A DNA stretch of 64,000 nucleotides, taken from positions 1 through 64,000 of the forward strand of contig NZ_JAAALE010000006.1 in assembly GCF_009905735.1 (NCBI RefSeq), written 5' to 3'. This document shows, in pieces, positions 45,476 through 54,590 of this stretch. Below the pieces are notes generated by a model. That model saw nothing but the letters and a program-made list of their open reading frames with translations, ran no database searches and was not told the DNA's origin. Position 1 is the first letter of the stretch. The number at the start of each line of letters is the position of its first letter. The translations under genes and the position numbers were made by a program. The stretch comes from Porphyrobacter sp. SLTP (GTDB lineage: Bacteria > Pseudomonadota > Alphaproteobacteria > Sphingomonadales > Sphingomonadaceae).

Positions 45476-46689
45476 TCACCGTCCTCGAGAAGGTTCTTGA
45501 AGTCAGGATGCCAGCCCACTTCGAGATCGATAGCCAGCACCTGATAGCTGCCTCGCACATAATAGGCGGCGCCGAAGCCCTCTTGGATCGGCCTGACGGC
45601 CATTGGCGCATCATTGTGGGTCCAGCGAAGAAGATCGAGACCCGACTTGCATTTCCCATCCTCCTCGAAGTCCCCGCATTCCTCTACCATTTGGGCGTGC
45701 CTGTCGGACCAATGCTCGGTGAGGACCGCATCATAATCATGGATCTTGCTTGCCAGCGCTGGGTTCTCAGTTGCCCAACGGGCGCGCTGTGCGCGGGCGC
45801 GCCATTCTTCTCGAATGGCCTTATCAATGTCAGCATTGCCGCCTTTTACCAGCGCGATCTGGCGCGTGAGCATGCCATTGGGCTGATAGTCGAGCGGCTT
45901 CTGCAGGGTTTCGAAGTCAGCCGACAATCTGCCTTGATCTAGCTCGCCCACAATTTCGCTAATTTGCGCCTGTACTTCGGGTCGGGCGATGACCCTCTCA
46001 CGCTTGTTGCAGAGGCTGTAGACGATCTGCCGGTCCCACCATTCGATCAGTTTTCTGGCGACCAGCGCACGTTGCCCAGCAGGTAGCAAAGTCAAGCGGC
46101 CTTCGATCTTCCCCTCGATTTCGCCTACGGTGGGGCTATCAACCCTAAGTGTTATCCGACGTATCAGATTTAGCTGCATCATTGGCGGCAGTGACAAGAA
46201 TGCCTTACATCCGTCCTTTCTGTCGGAGTAAGGAAGCGGAGATTTCCCGTCTGCTTTGGCTTTAGCCCGCTCGTCCAGTACGCGCTGCGCTTCCTCGACC
46301 ATGGCGTTCGCCAAAGCTTCCCGGTTGTCGTCCGCATCGGCAAGTGCCTTAAGCGGATCGTTCTTCACAATTCCGCCTACCGTCACGAGGTGAAGGCTGG
46401 TTTCCGCTAGGCTCAAGTTGGGGAGAGCATCTATCCACACCTTGATCGTGCGCCAGAGCGATCGAGATTTGATTCCAACAGGGGAAGGTTTGGCTGCAAT
46501 TGAATGTTTCAGTTGATAGAGCAGGTCACGACCATCAGCCTTGATTGCGATGTCATCGAGCTGCTCAATTCCGACTGCAGCGTCATCTGAGACCTGCTCC
46601 AGAAGGATCAGCAGTGCGTAGAGGGACTGATACCAAAACCCTAGGGCGGAACCCTCGGCGGCATGACTTGTCCCGTTTTTTTCCTTCAT
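45472..46689 (-). CDS. ABC-3C effector protein with restriction-fold N-terminal domain
   Basis: This 405-residue protein starts with a restriction-endonuclease-fold motif set: GFWYQSLYALLILLEQ, acidic E42...D45-D46 (GIEQLDDIAI), then Q59-x-K61 (LLYQLKHS), the E-D-QxK active-site order of Mrr/Cap4-like nucleases. The rest is helical and ends in a conserved ABC-3C C-terminal region (SGLDLLRWTHNDAPMAVRPI; GSYQVLAIDLEVGWHPDFKN). It is the likely DNA-cleaving or toxic part of the ABC-3C system. It lies 122 bp after drmB, far enough for its own promoter. Confidence 0.82.
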   Translation of the reverse strand: MKEKNGTSHAAEGSALGFWYQSLYALLILLEQVSDDAAVGIEQLDDIAIKADGRDLLYQLKHSIAAKPSPVGIKSRSLWRTIKVWIDALPNLSLAETSLHLVTVGGIVKNDPLKALADADDNREALANAMVEEAQRVLDERAKAKADGKSPLPYSDRKDGCKAFLSLPPMMQLNLIRRITLRVDSPTVGEIEGKIEGRLTLLPAGQRALVARKLIEWWDRQIVYSLCNKRERVIARPEVQAQISEIVGELDQGRLSADFETLQKPLDYQPNGMLTRQIALVKGGNADIDKAIREEWRARAQRARWATENPALASKIHDYDAVLTEHWSDRHAQMVEECGDFEEDGKCKSGLDLLRWTHNDAPMAVRPIQEGFGAAYYVRGSYQVLAIDLEVGWHPDFKNLLEDGE

Positions 46690-46811
46690 TCTGACAACTT
46701 AGCCGTTATCATGCCTGTTCGGCAATGGCAGACCGACCGCGTTAGCGCAACAGCCCCATAACTCTTGCCTGTGCCTCTGCACGGAGGCCCCGAGGACCGG
46801 CCCAATTATAT

Positions 46812-48683
46812 CTACATATCGAAGAAGGCGCACCCGGAGGACGATAGGGTGCTGCTCACGAGAGCTCTATCCAGAAACAAGTTTCGAGATTCGCAGCTGG
46901 TTTCTGGTATGAGAAGACAACTATGACAGGCCGCTCCGTGGACGGCACGATCATCGGAATGGTTTTCCGGGCTGTTTTCAGAACAAATTGGATCGCTTGA
47001 GCAAATTCTAAGCTTGTCCAGCGTTCGCAAAACGATCTCCGCAAGCCGCGGGGTAATCGCGAGCAATCCTCCCAGTGTGCCCTGAGCTCCAGCAGTAGCT
47101 GTGTATAGCAGAAGGCCGTAATGGTTCACCCCGTTTTGACCGGGCAGCGCGTAGATCCGTTCCTTCAACGCTGTTGTTGGGTAGCCGCATTCCAAGGCCA
47201 TTTCGCTCATCAGTGAATGGCTGAAGGCGTGGAGCATGAAATAGGCGGTGCCAGGATAGTCCGGAAGCTTGGGGCGGCTTTGGAAGCGTCGCTCGGCCCA
47301 TTTATCGAAGCCTTTGCGCAGTGTTTCCTCCCGAGCCTGAACGCCCGGGCTGGCAAGCCATTGCGCTACCCGACCAGCGTCAAACGTGAGGAAGATTCCT
47401 TCGCCAAACTGCTCGATTGCAGGCAGCCAGGAGAGTTCGCTTGCCAGCGAAGCCCCGTCGACCGAGATATTGATTTCTTCTATGTCGCCATCGATCGCTG
47501 TCGGTGCCGCCTCAAAGCGGGTGAAGCCGTAGAGACAGGATACCTCTCGTAACCGATGGACCTTGACCACGGATGAGATCCCAGAGAGGCGGATTTCATT
47601 CCCGCCCCACTCATGGCGATCGAGAGTTTCTGCGTGGAGCTTTGCATCGCTCCGATTTTCTCCGATCACCTTACGGCCCGAAGACAGCATTTCGAATTCC
47701 GCGTACTTGGGCTTCTTGTCGAGGCTTTGGAGTACGTTCTTCTCGTGGCGCTCGATTGCATAGAATAGTTGATCGTCCGCGATGCCTTTGAAGGTTTCGG
47801 CGATCAGATCATCGAACATTCGAAGAGCTGCTATCAGCTCTCGGCTCGTCACTTTGCGGAGCTTGTCCCAATGCTCCTGAACCTGGCGGGTCAGCTCATC
47901 TTCGGCCGCCGGGAGGGAGATAACCGTCAAGACCTGCGGGAAATAGGCGTTCGTCGCGCTGCGCGTTAAAAAGCGCAAGGTCTCAGTACATCCGCCCTCA
48001 GCGTCGCGATCGAGCCACGGTTGCTTCCCGCGGCAACGGCCGAAGCGACCAGAAACTTGCGCGTTTTCGAGGGAAATGCTGCGACCGCAGCCACAAACAA
48101 TTCGGATGTTTCTCGGGTCGCCTGTCGTACCCTTTTCTTCAAGCCAGAGAGGCTCGGCGCACTTTTCTCCGACGTGAATTTGCCAGGGCCAATCGATATC
48201 CTGAATGTGGCCCTTCTTGCATGCAGCAACGAAGCGGATCGGGGTTACATCGATCTTTTTACCCTTGTCGGACATGAACTTGTTCCGACCACTGGACGGA
48301 TCGAGGTGCTCCCAATGCACCAGACGCCGTCTTCGCCCGCCTAGAATTTGCTCATCCTCGTTTACGATGAACCAGCAAGGGAATATGGTCGCGGCAATTC
48401 CCGGCGGTTCCCGTCCCGGAAGCTTTGGATCTACTGGGGGGGACCGCAGCGAAAGCTTGGTTCCTGGCGCGATTGGTCCGCCTTCTTGGCTCAATCGCTC
48501 TTCCAGCAATTGCACCGCGCGAGGTTCACTGATCGAGTTCCAGCTACCCTTGGTGCTCATATCCCACCGATCGAGGCCGCCGATGATAACGGAACGGGAC
48601 GGCAAGTCGACCATAGCACCAGGGCCGTAGGTTGTGATGACCTGAGAGAGGCGAAGCTCGGATTTTGCAGAGGATTGGCTCAT
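46812..48683 (-). CDS. drmB: DrmB, DUF1998-domain protein of DISARM
   Basis: This 623-residue protein carries the DrmB layout: the start SELRLSQVITTYGPGAMVDL, cysteine pairs that probably bind zinc (RIVCGCGRSISL; C-terminal ACHSCLLIPETSC), and the DUF1998 segments YFMLHAFSHSLMSEMALECG, GLLLYTATAGAQGTLGGLLA and SRNLFLDRALV. DrmB pairs with the helicase DrmA in all DISARM systems, and the two bind DNA and block incoming phage genomes. The start overlaps the drmA stop by 4 bp. Confidence 0.93.
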   Translation of the reverse strand: MSQSSAKSELRLSQVITTYGPGAMVDLPSRSVIIGGLDRWDMSTKGSWNSISEPRAVQLLEERLSQEGGPIAPGTKLSLRSPPVDPKLPGREPPGIAATIFPCWFIVNEDEQILGGRRRRLVHWEHLDPSSGRNKFMSDKGKKIDVTPIRFVAACKKGHIQDIDWPWQIHVGEKCAEPLWLEEKGTTGDPRNIRIVCGCGRSISLENAQVSGRFGRCRGKQPWLDRDAEGGCTETLRFLTRSATNAYFPQVLTVISLPAAEDELTRQVQEHWDKLRKVTSRELIAALRMFDDLIAETFKGIADDQLFYAIERHEKNVLQSLDKKPKYAEFEMLSSGRKVIGENRSDAKLHAETLDRHEWGGNEIRLSGISSVVKVHRLREVSCLYGFTRFEAAPTAIDGDIEEINISVDGASLASELSWLPAIEQFGEGIFLTFDAGRVAQWLASPGVQAREETLRKGFDKWAERRFQSRPKLPDYPGTAYFMLHAFSHSLMSEMALECGYPTTALKERIYALPGQNGVNHYGLLLYTATAGAQGTLGGLLAITPRLAEIVLRTLDKLRICSSDPICSENSPENHSDDRAVHGAACHSCLLIPETSCESRNLFLDRALVSSTLSSSGCAFFDM

Positions 48684-51600
48684 AGGTTCAAATCTCCTGC
48701 GTTACCGATCGGCCGCCCGTCAGGCCCCTTTGGCTTCAATCGCACAGCCGGCTCGACGTCACGCATGCTCCATCCTGCCGTGAACTTGTGATACTCTTGG
48801 CTTAGTTCACTGAGTTCTTTCGCCAAGGGGGGGTGGAGCAGCCCGCTTGCGTCTCGTTTGTCGTAAGAGAAGGAGCCACCTGCGATGGTCTGCTGTTCGA
48901 CCAGCGTTTCCCAATCGGCGAACAATTCCCTGACCTTTTGACGAAGTGCGGATGCCCCACCAACGACTGCATCACCGGAACGCTCGCAAAGGTAATCAGC
49001 TATCCGTGTCTGCAGGTCCGCGTTGTCAGCGATCTCACGGGCTGCAAATGATGGCGTCAAGTTCGGTTGCAAATGCCTGGCTAAGGCTACGACGATCGCC
49101 GCGAGTGCGCGATCCATGGCGCGCGCGGACCAAGGTGTAACGCTTGTGGCTTCTACCGCTCGATAGAAGCTCTCGTGGAAATGGGTGAATTGTTCGAAGT
49201 GCATCCGATCACGGGGCTTATGCAGATTCAACACCGCAAGAACGAGGCCTGGGCGCTTCGGGTCTCGGCCGACCCGGCTCGTAGCCTGGATGTATTCGGC
49301 CGCCGTCTTCGGTTGGCCTTGCATAAGCATTAACCCCAAGCGGGTGATATCCAGGCCTACCGAAATCATGTTGGTGGCCAGAGCAACATCGACATGTTGC
49401 GAAGAGTCGGAAAAGGGCCTCTCGAGGCGCTTTTTCGCTTCAGCAACTTCATCAGTTGAGACCCGAGAGGTCAGCTCTAGCGGTTCGCCAATGCTCCGAT
49501 TTGAGAAGGGCTGGGCATTAGGCAAGATGCGGCGGCGCTGATCCCCGTAATTGGACAAACCAGCTCTGACTTCGTCCTCGACAATCCGTCGAGCGCCACC
49601 AAGCTCACGGAGCGCGTTAAAATAGCACAGCGCTGACATGTAAGGGTCAGCTGCATCACCGGCCTCATCATCCAAGGAGGCTGCTGCCGCTAAGACGGAC
49701 ATCAGTGTTCTGAGATAGACCAGTTTCGGACCGCGCCCGCCTGCGGCAACGCCCGTATACCATCGCGCAGGGGATCGAGCCTCGGCAACGGTTTCAGCAA
49801 AAAAGCTATCCGTCCGAGAGAGCCCAGGTGGTGGGAAAATCTCTGTTTTTGGCCGATCGAAGAGGGCCTTAATCTGCTCGCTGGCTCGGCGAACGGTTGC
49901 GGTCGATGCCACAATCTTTGGGCGAACAAGTTTCCCCGCACACTCGCGCGATGCCAAACGGTCGATAGCCGCCTCGTACAGACCAGCCACGGTGCCAAGC
50001 GGGCCCGAAATCAAATGCAATTCGTCCTGAATGATCAGGTCTGGTGGGTCGAGAGAGAAGCCGTTGTCCAGCGGTCGCCCGCCTCTAGGCTCGGCGGCGC
50101 CATAGAACCCATTCACATCGTAACGATCAACGTGGCCGAAGAAGGCGCCCGCCTCACCTCTCCATGGGAGCGATGCAAACTTATCGACTGTCGCAATGAT
50201 GAAGGAAGGAAGGCGCCGGTAAATGGACTCATCGACGATCACCAGCGGCAGGGCCCGATCACCAGTGAATGCGCATGCGACATTTGTGCAGCGCACCTCG
50301 AGATTTTTCGGCTGATCGCTGTTTGGAACGCAGTGGAAGCTGTCTGGAGAAAACCCGGTTCCGCACCACGGGCACTGCTTGATGGGGGCAGGGGCGCGCT
50401 TGTCTCTACCCATCTTGTATGCGCGGACACGTTTCACGGCGGTGCCGTCGCCACTATTGCCTTTGCCGCCAAGAGCATTGGGCGAGGCATCAGATCCGAC
50501 CCAAAGACCGATTTCGATGGGCCATTCCCCCAAGAGCTGCCGCCGGTTGTCCGTATAATCTGGACCAGTCCGGAGTAGCTCGAGGGCGCAGACCAGCCCT
50601 GCAGCGCGTCCAAGCTGATCCAGGGTAAGCAGACGCAAAGTGTAGCGCATGATGACGCTAACCCCAGCACCAAGCAAACCGGGCCCGGTTAGGCGGCGAT
50701 ATGCAATGGAAAATGCCGCGAGCCCCAGGTAGGCCTCTGTCTTGCCGCCACCCGTAGGGAAGAAGAGCAGATCCACGATCTCGCGGTCTTCGTGCTGCTT
50801 TTGAGCGAGTCCGGCAAGGTTCAAGAGAACAAAGGCGAGCTGGAAAGGGCGCCATGCTGGTGCGCCGGTTGCCTCAGGCGCTACTCCCTGTGCGACAGCA
50901 TTCCGCTGACGGGCGGCCATCTCCATCGCGCGGTTCATGATCTCGAAGGCGCGACGAACTCTGTCATCACTGCCTAGAAGCCGAATTCCTTCCGCAATAC
51001 GGCTTGCCGCCGATTCCTGTGCCTTGATCAGGCCGTCTGCTACTTCAACCCGGCGAGCCGCCACGGCAATTTCAGGGTCTTTTGATTTCAATCCGGTCTG
51101 TGTGGATGTCCACCTTGAATAGGCAGCGACCAGCGGCTGCAACCGTTCTGTCAGCTCCGATGCTCCAAGCGCAGCTAACTTCGCGAGTTCATGCATGCTG
51201 AACTCGACGCCATCGACCTTAGTCGGCTCAACCCGCTCTACCGCTGCTCTCGGCATGGCAGTCGTCCGCACCGTTCGGACGACACCATCTTCATCCTTGT
51301 CGAAACAGACCGCTGCATTCCGCCCGACCGCATAAGCGGCAACATCGCGGTAATGAAGGTCAGCAAGGCGGTCATCTGGATCGCTCGCTTTGTATCGCGA
51401 CAAATCATGTTGCGGACAGAAGCCCGCCTCACAGTACAGCGAAAGCTCCACCTGGAACGCAAAGGTGAGATCGCCATATCGCCGCGTCACCCAACGACGT
51501 TTGTTGGTAGCGAACACGCTGATGACGTTCTGCTCGACGTCCTTGCCACCCGGAGGAGTGATCGTCATTCGCCGGCTCTGGATCGATATCTCCAATGCAC

Positions 51601-52156
51601 CCCCGCCCGGCACACCCAAGGGCGAACTATCCGGGACAATGTGACGTTGGAACTCGCCTGAGGGCGGCACCGGAATTGGCATCCGGACTCTTCGCGGCCG
51701 TCTAACCCACTCGATGTTGGGCTGGGATGTGTCGTTGCCCTCCAGAACCGCCGCCGGCAATGGGGGCTCTGCCAAATAATCGCCCCAGTTCAGCTCGATC
51801 TCGATGTTAGGGACCTCGACCGGCAAAATTGCGGTCATGCCGACCGACGAAGGAAGAAAGCGCTTCTGCGTGTTCGGTGGTTCGGGGGTCTCGTCGTCGC
51901 CTGCTGCACCGCCGGCACCGTTGCCCGCCGGCTCCAGCGCTAGATTGTCCTGCCCCTCAATCGGGTCGACTTCGATCTCTTCACTCTCATCCGAAGGCGC
52001 GATGAAGCCGGTTAGATACCAGCGAGAAGGATTGTCGCGCAGGCGTTCCTCGGCAAGATCGCCGTCATTGTAGCCGTCTGGCGCGTGGGCTGCTGGTCCC
52101 ACGAGGTCACGACGCAGGCGGTGAAAGAGTTCCGTCCGAACTTCTATGCTGTTCAT
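48680..52156 (-). CDS. drmA: DrmA, DISARM helicase
   Basis: This 1158-residue superfamily 2 helicase-like protein has Walker A FPTGGGKTE at 466-474, the Walker B variant DELH at 711-714 (DLIIQDELHLISGPLG), motif III IVASTATVRRASEQIK and motif VI QATSRVGRDPKRPGL. A zinc-binding insert (CPWC at 595, further Cys to 628) lies between motifs I and II. The N-terminal 430 residues are DrmA-specific. DrmA translocates on DNA with DrmB. It overlaps both the PIN-like gene and drmB by 4 bp. Confidence 0.94.
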   Translation of the reverse strand: MNSIEVRTELFHRLRRDLVGPAAHAPDGYNDGDLAEERLRDNPSRWYLTGFIAPSDESEEIEVDPIEGQDNLALEPAGNGAGGAAGDDETPEPPNTQKRFLPSSVGMTAILPVEVPNIEIELNWGDYLAEPPLPAAVLEGNDTSQPNIEWVRRPRRVRMPIPVPPSGEFQRHIVPDSSPLGVPGGGALEISIQSRRMTITPPGGKDVEQNVISVFATNKRRWVTRRYGDLTFAFQVELSLYCEAGFCPQHDLSRYKASDPDDRLADLHYRDVAAYAVGRNAAVCFDKDEDGVVRTVRTTAMPRAAVERVEPTKVDGVEFSMHELAKLAALGASELTERLQPLVAAYSRWTSTQTGLKSKDPEIAVAARRVEVADGLIKAQESAASRIAEGIRLLGSDDRVRRAFEIMNRAMEMAARQRNAVAQGVAPEATGAPAWRPFQLAFVLLNLAGLAQKQHEDREIVDLLFFPTGGGKTEAYLGLAAFSIAYRRLTGPGLLGAGVSVIMRYTLRLLTLDQLGRAAGLVCALELLRTGPDYTDNRRQLLGEWPIEIGLWVGSDASPNALGGKGNSGDGTAVKRVRAYKMGRDKRAPAPIKQCPWCGTGFSPDSFHCVPNSDQPKNLEVRCTNVACAFTGDRALPLVIVDESIYRRLPSFIIATVDKFASLPWRGEAGAFFGHVDRYDVNGFYGAAEPRGGRPLDNGFSLDPPDLIIQDELHLISGPLGTVAGLYEAAIDRLASRECAGKLVRPKIVASTATVRRASEQIKALFDRPKTEIFPPPGLSRTDSFFAETVAEARSPARWYTGVAAGGRGPKLVYLRTLMSVLAAAASLDDEAGDAADPYMSALCYFNALRELGGARRIVEDEVRAGLSNYGDQRRRILPNAQPFSNRSIGEPLELTSRVSTDEVAEAKKRLERPFSDSSQHVDVALATNMISVGLDITRLGLMLMQGQPKTAAEYIQATSRVGRDPKRPGLVLAVLNLHKPRDRMHFEQFTHFHESFYRAVEATSVTPWSARAMDRALAAIVVALARHLQPNLTPSFAAREIADNADLQTRIADYLCERSGDAVVGGASALRQKVRELFADWETLVEQQTIAGGSFSYDKRDASGLLHPPLAKELSELSQEYHKFTAGWSMRDVEPAVRLKPKGPDGRPIGNAGDLNL

Positions 52157-52671
52157 CGCTTGAGCCCTTCCATCGCATATTCGGCAAGGACTCGATCAAG
52201 CCAAGCCTTTGTATGGTTCTCGCGCAGGGGAGAGCGTGTTTTAGCCATACCTGCGTCGGCAAGAAGTGCCTCAAGCGAAATCATTCGGTCACGTCGGCCA
52301 TTCTTGACCCCAAACTTCAGAGAGGCCCGGTCGGGGCCGCAGAGACGCCAGTCGCCCCCACGTTCCAGCAAATGCGCCCAGAGCGCGAATTCTCCGTCGT
52401 CGAGATCTATGTCGAGCTCCATCAGCATTAGCTTGAGTCTCGCCTTCTGCGCCGAGGTGACCGGATGAGTCGCTTTCAGCGACGCGCGTAGCGCAGTCTG
52501 GTCAATCCGCTCCTCAGGATCTCGGCGTTGGAACCCTGTGTGGGTCTCAGCTTGAACAGCCTCGACCGTTTCGACGGCATAACCGCCAGTCAACGCCTTC
52601 CATGCCGTGACCCGGTGCGCTTCAATAATGGTGTTGGTATCCACGAGAACGGAGCCGTTGAAGCGCGACAT
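52153..52671 (-). CDS. PIN-domain-like nuclease (DUF4411-type partner of HTH-ImmA)
   Basis: This 172-residue protein shows the PIN pattern of spaced acidic residues: D11 in LVDTNTIIEAHR, E37, D92/E94 in DDGEFALWAHLL and D114 in LCGPDRASLK. PIN domains are usually Mg-dependent RNases and often toxins. It sits directly downstream (12 bp) of a helix-turn-helix ImmA/IrrE gene, the same pairing as DUF4411 PIN proteins with HTH-ImmA partners, and overlaps drmA by 4 bp. The toxin role is an inference; a DNA nuclease working with DISARM is an alternative. Confidence 0.72.
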   Translation of the reverse strand: MSRFNGSVLVDTNTIIEAHRVTAWKALTGGYAVETVEAVQAETHTGFQRRDPEERIDQTALRASLKATHPVTSAQKARLKLMLMELDIDLDDGEFALWAHLLERGGDWRLCGPDRASLKFGVKNGRRDRMISLEALLADAGMAKTRSPLRENHTKAWLDRVLAEYAMEGLKR

Positions 52672-52683
52672 GCACAGACCCTC

Positions 52684-53790
52684 TCAGCGCACGGTGTCGG
52701 GCACGGCGACCCCGTGAGCTACCATCAGGTCGCCTATGCCATCGATCGTCGTGTCGAGCAGCTTCGCAGTTCGCCTCACGGAGATGAAGCCGCCATCGAT
52801 TGCTTCAGCAATCACTGACATGAAGGTCTTGGAGTAAAGCGGAGGGACAATCGGCTGCACAGGATCAACTGCACCGTTGTTCCGAAGATCAACTGACGGA
52901 ATGTCCTTTGCAGTTTTCTGGGCCAGCAACCCCGTATGGGCGAGCCGCCAGCGAAGTGCCTCGGCGCTCACGCCCAAGGCGGTGGCGCGAGCATTAATCG
53001 CATCAGGCAGTGCTGGGCCCACCAAGGTTCGCCAGTCGACATCGATCAGCAACCACCGCGGCATAAGCAGCGCTGACGCAAAGCGATCTGCGAGCTTCTC
53101 AACGTGGCCCCTTCCATCCAGACCTTCGCTGCGTTCAGGAGGCATCTTGTCCCAGGTCATCAGGTGGAAAAGCTCGTGCGCCAAATCGAAATGGCGGCGG
53201 CCCTTTACCTCCCGGCGATTGATCAGCACTGCGCCGAGCTCTGGCAATGAGCAGGCAGCGCCTGAGATGCCGTCGGCTGATTCGACCATGAGGACGAGAA
53301 TGCCGAGCTGCCCCTCCATGACCTCTGCCAAACGAGCCGAAGGCACATCACCGAGGTCGAACTCACGGGCAAAACGCTCGCCAGCTTCGGCAGCGTCGGC
53401 ATAGCTCGAAAACTTGTCGAGCGGCAGCTGAGGGCGGATCAAAGGGATGACATTGCCTGTCCTCCGCGAAAGCTCGCGGTAGGCAGCAATCCAGCGTCCG
53501 GAGAGGCGCTCATAGCTATCAAGTCTAGCGGCAGGCACGTCCGCCCCGCGCCGCCAGCTGAACCTGCCTTCGCCTTCAAGCCGCAAAGCATCCGTGAAAA
53601 AGTCGAGATCAACGCCCAGCTTCTCGACAAGAGTGAGCAGTTCATCGGGTTTCACCTTGCGCTCGCCATTCTCGATCGCGGAGATGGTCTGCCGGTCTTT
53701 GAAGCCCAGAATTTCGGCGATGTCGTCCTGCTTCAGGTCGCGCTGATCGCGGAGCGCCTTAAGGCGCTTACCTATGAGTGCGGTGGACAT
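52684..53790 (-). CDS. XRE helix-turn-helix fused to ImmA/IrrE metalloprotease
   Basis: This 368-residue protein has a Cro/C1-type HTH at residues 6-60 (KRLKALRDQRDLKQDDIAEI; TISAIENGERKVKPDELLTL) and an IrrE/ImmA-type zinc protease domain with H205-E206-x-x-H209 in FDLAHELFHLMTW and the third ligand helix VEKLADRFASALLMP. Proteins of this type repress their own operon and are proteases or sensors that act on a partner. A perfect inverted repeat overlaps the promoter at 53817-53844. It leads the group that continues with the PIN-like gene, drmA and drmB. Confidence 0.93.
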   Translation of the reverse strand: MSTALIGKRLKALRDQRDLKQDDIAEILGFKDRQTISAIENGERKVKPDELLTLVEKLGVDLDFFTDALRLEGEGRFSWRRGADVPAARLDSYERLSGRWIAAYRELSRRTGNVIPLIRPQLPLDKFSSYADAAEAGERFAREFDLGDVPSARLAEVMEGQLGILVLMVESADGISGAACSLPELGAVLINRREVKGRRHFDLAHELFHLMTWDKMPPERSEGLDGRGHVEKLADRFASALLMPRWLLIDVDWRTLVGPALPDAINARATALGVSAEALRWRLAHTGLLAQKTAKDIPSVDLRNNGAVDPVQPIVPPLYSKTFMSVIAEAIDGGFISVRRTAKLLDTTIDGIGDLMVAHGVAVPDTVR

Positions 53791-53811
53791 GTGGGGACTC
53801 CTTGGACACGC

Positions 53812-53844
53812 TCAATAATCTTGCAAATCGAAAAATGCAAGATT
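53812..53844 (-). promoter_or_regulatory. XRE operator overlapping a promoter inside the DISARM operon
   Basis: The 9-bp arms AATCTTGCA (53817-53825) and TGCAAGATT (53836-53844) are perfectly complementary around a 10-bp AT-rich spacer. On the minus strand the left arm carries TTGCAT as a -35 box, followed after 17 bp by TATTGA as a weak -10 box (ending at 53812). The XRE start codon is about 27 bp from the repeat. The arms abut the upstream stop codon at 53845. Confidence 0.75.
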
Positions 53845-54588
53845 TCATTGCAGCGTTGGATTCAGGCTTACGTTCTCGAGATAAGCATCAAGCCGCTCGT
53901 TCCCGCGCCTGGCTCCCAGCACCATCCGGCCTTCCTCGATCTTGTTAAATGGTATGGCCGGGATCAGGACGTCTGTATTGCCGCGCAACCACGATGATGA
54001 GGGCAGCGACGGCGCAGGTCGTTGATCCAGTTTCAGGAGAAAGATGAAGCCGCCGACGGAGAACCGCACGAAGTTCAAGCCTTCGTACCGTTCCGGCGAT
54101 GGCGCGCGGTAGAAAATGGGCTCCTCATCACCGGTGTGGAGCTTCATCAGAAATGCATCGATCGCAGGCGACGACTGCGCGGCTCCGAAAAGCAAGTCTT
54201 TGAGCTTTTCACCGTACGGACCAAGCTGGATCCGGCCATAGTGCGGCTTTGTCAGGGTGTACTTCCAGACGATCCCTACCGCGAAACGTAGCAGTCGATC
54301 ACCGCTTACACCTTCAACATAGAAGGCACGATCGATGATGTGCGGAACAGCCCTGCGGATAGCAGCAAGTGTTTGTAGGGCATAATTCTCATCCTGGCCG
54401 AGGCGATTATCGCACGGAGCGCAGAGGATCGCATCGTCGTAACGGCCGTTCTGGCTGGGCTGGAATGACGAGATATCCCGATTGGTCAGTGCATGTCCTT
54501 TATCGTCCCCGCGCACCTCGCGGATGAAGCCTTGAGGAATGAGGTGCGCTTTGATTGTGGCGGGTGATCCGCAATTCCTGCAGGCCAC
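53845..54588 (-). CDS. HNH endonuclease-like protein within the DISARM operon
   Basis: This 247-residue protein opens with a zinc HNH pattern, C3xxC6 (ACRNCGSPA), H15 (KAHLIPQGFI) and C56xxC59-D60-N61 (LCAPCDNRLGQDE), much like the HNH protein at 41766. The remaining 180 residues show no family I recognise. It lies 2 bp after drmMI, so it is translated with the DISARM genes. It may supply the nuclease step that drmC provides in other DISARM systems, but this is inference. Confidence 0.75.
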   Translation of the reverse strand: MACRNCGSPATIKAHLIPQGFIREVRGDDKGHALTNRDISSFQPSQNGRYDDAILCAPCDNRLGQDENYALQTLAAIRRAVPHIIDRAFYVEGVSGDRLLRFAVGIVWKYTLTKPHYGRIQLGPYGEKLKDLLFGAAQSSPAIDAFLMKLHTGDEEPIFYRAPSPERYEGLNFVRFSVGGFIFLLKLDQRPAPSLPSSSWLRGNTDVLIPAIPFNKIEEGRMVLGARRGNERLDAYLENVSLNPTLQ

Positions 54589-54590
54589 GA

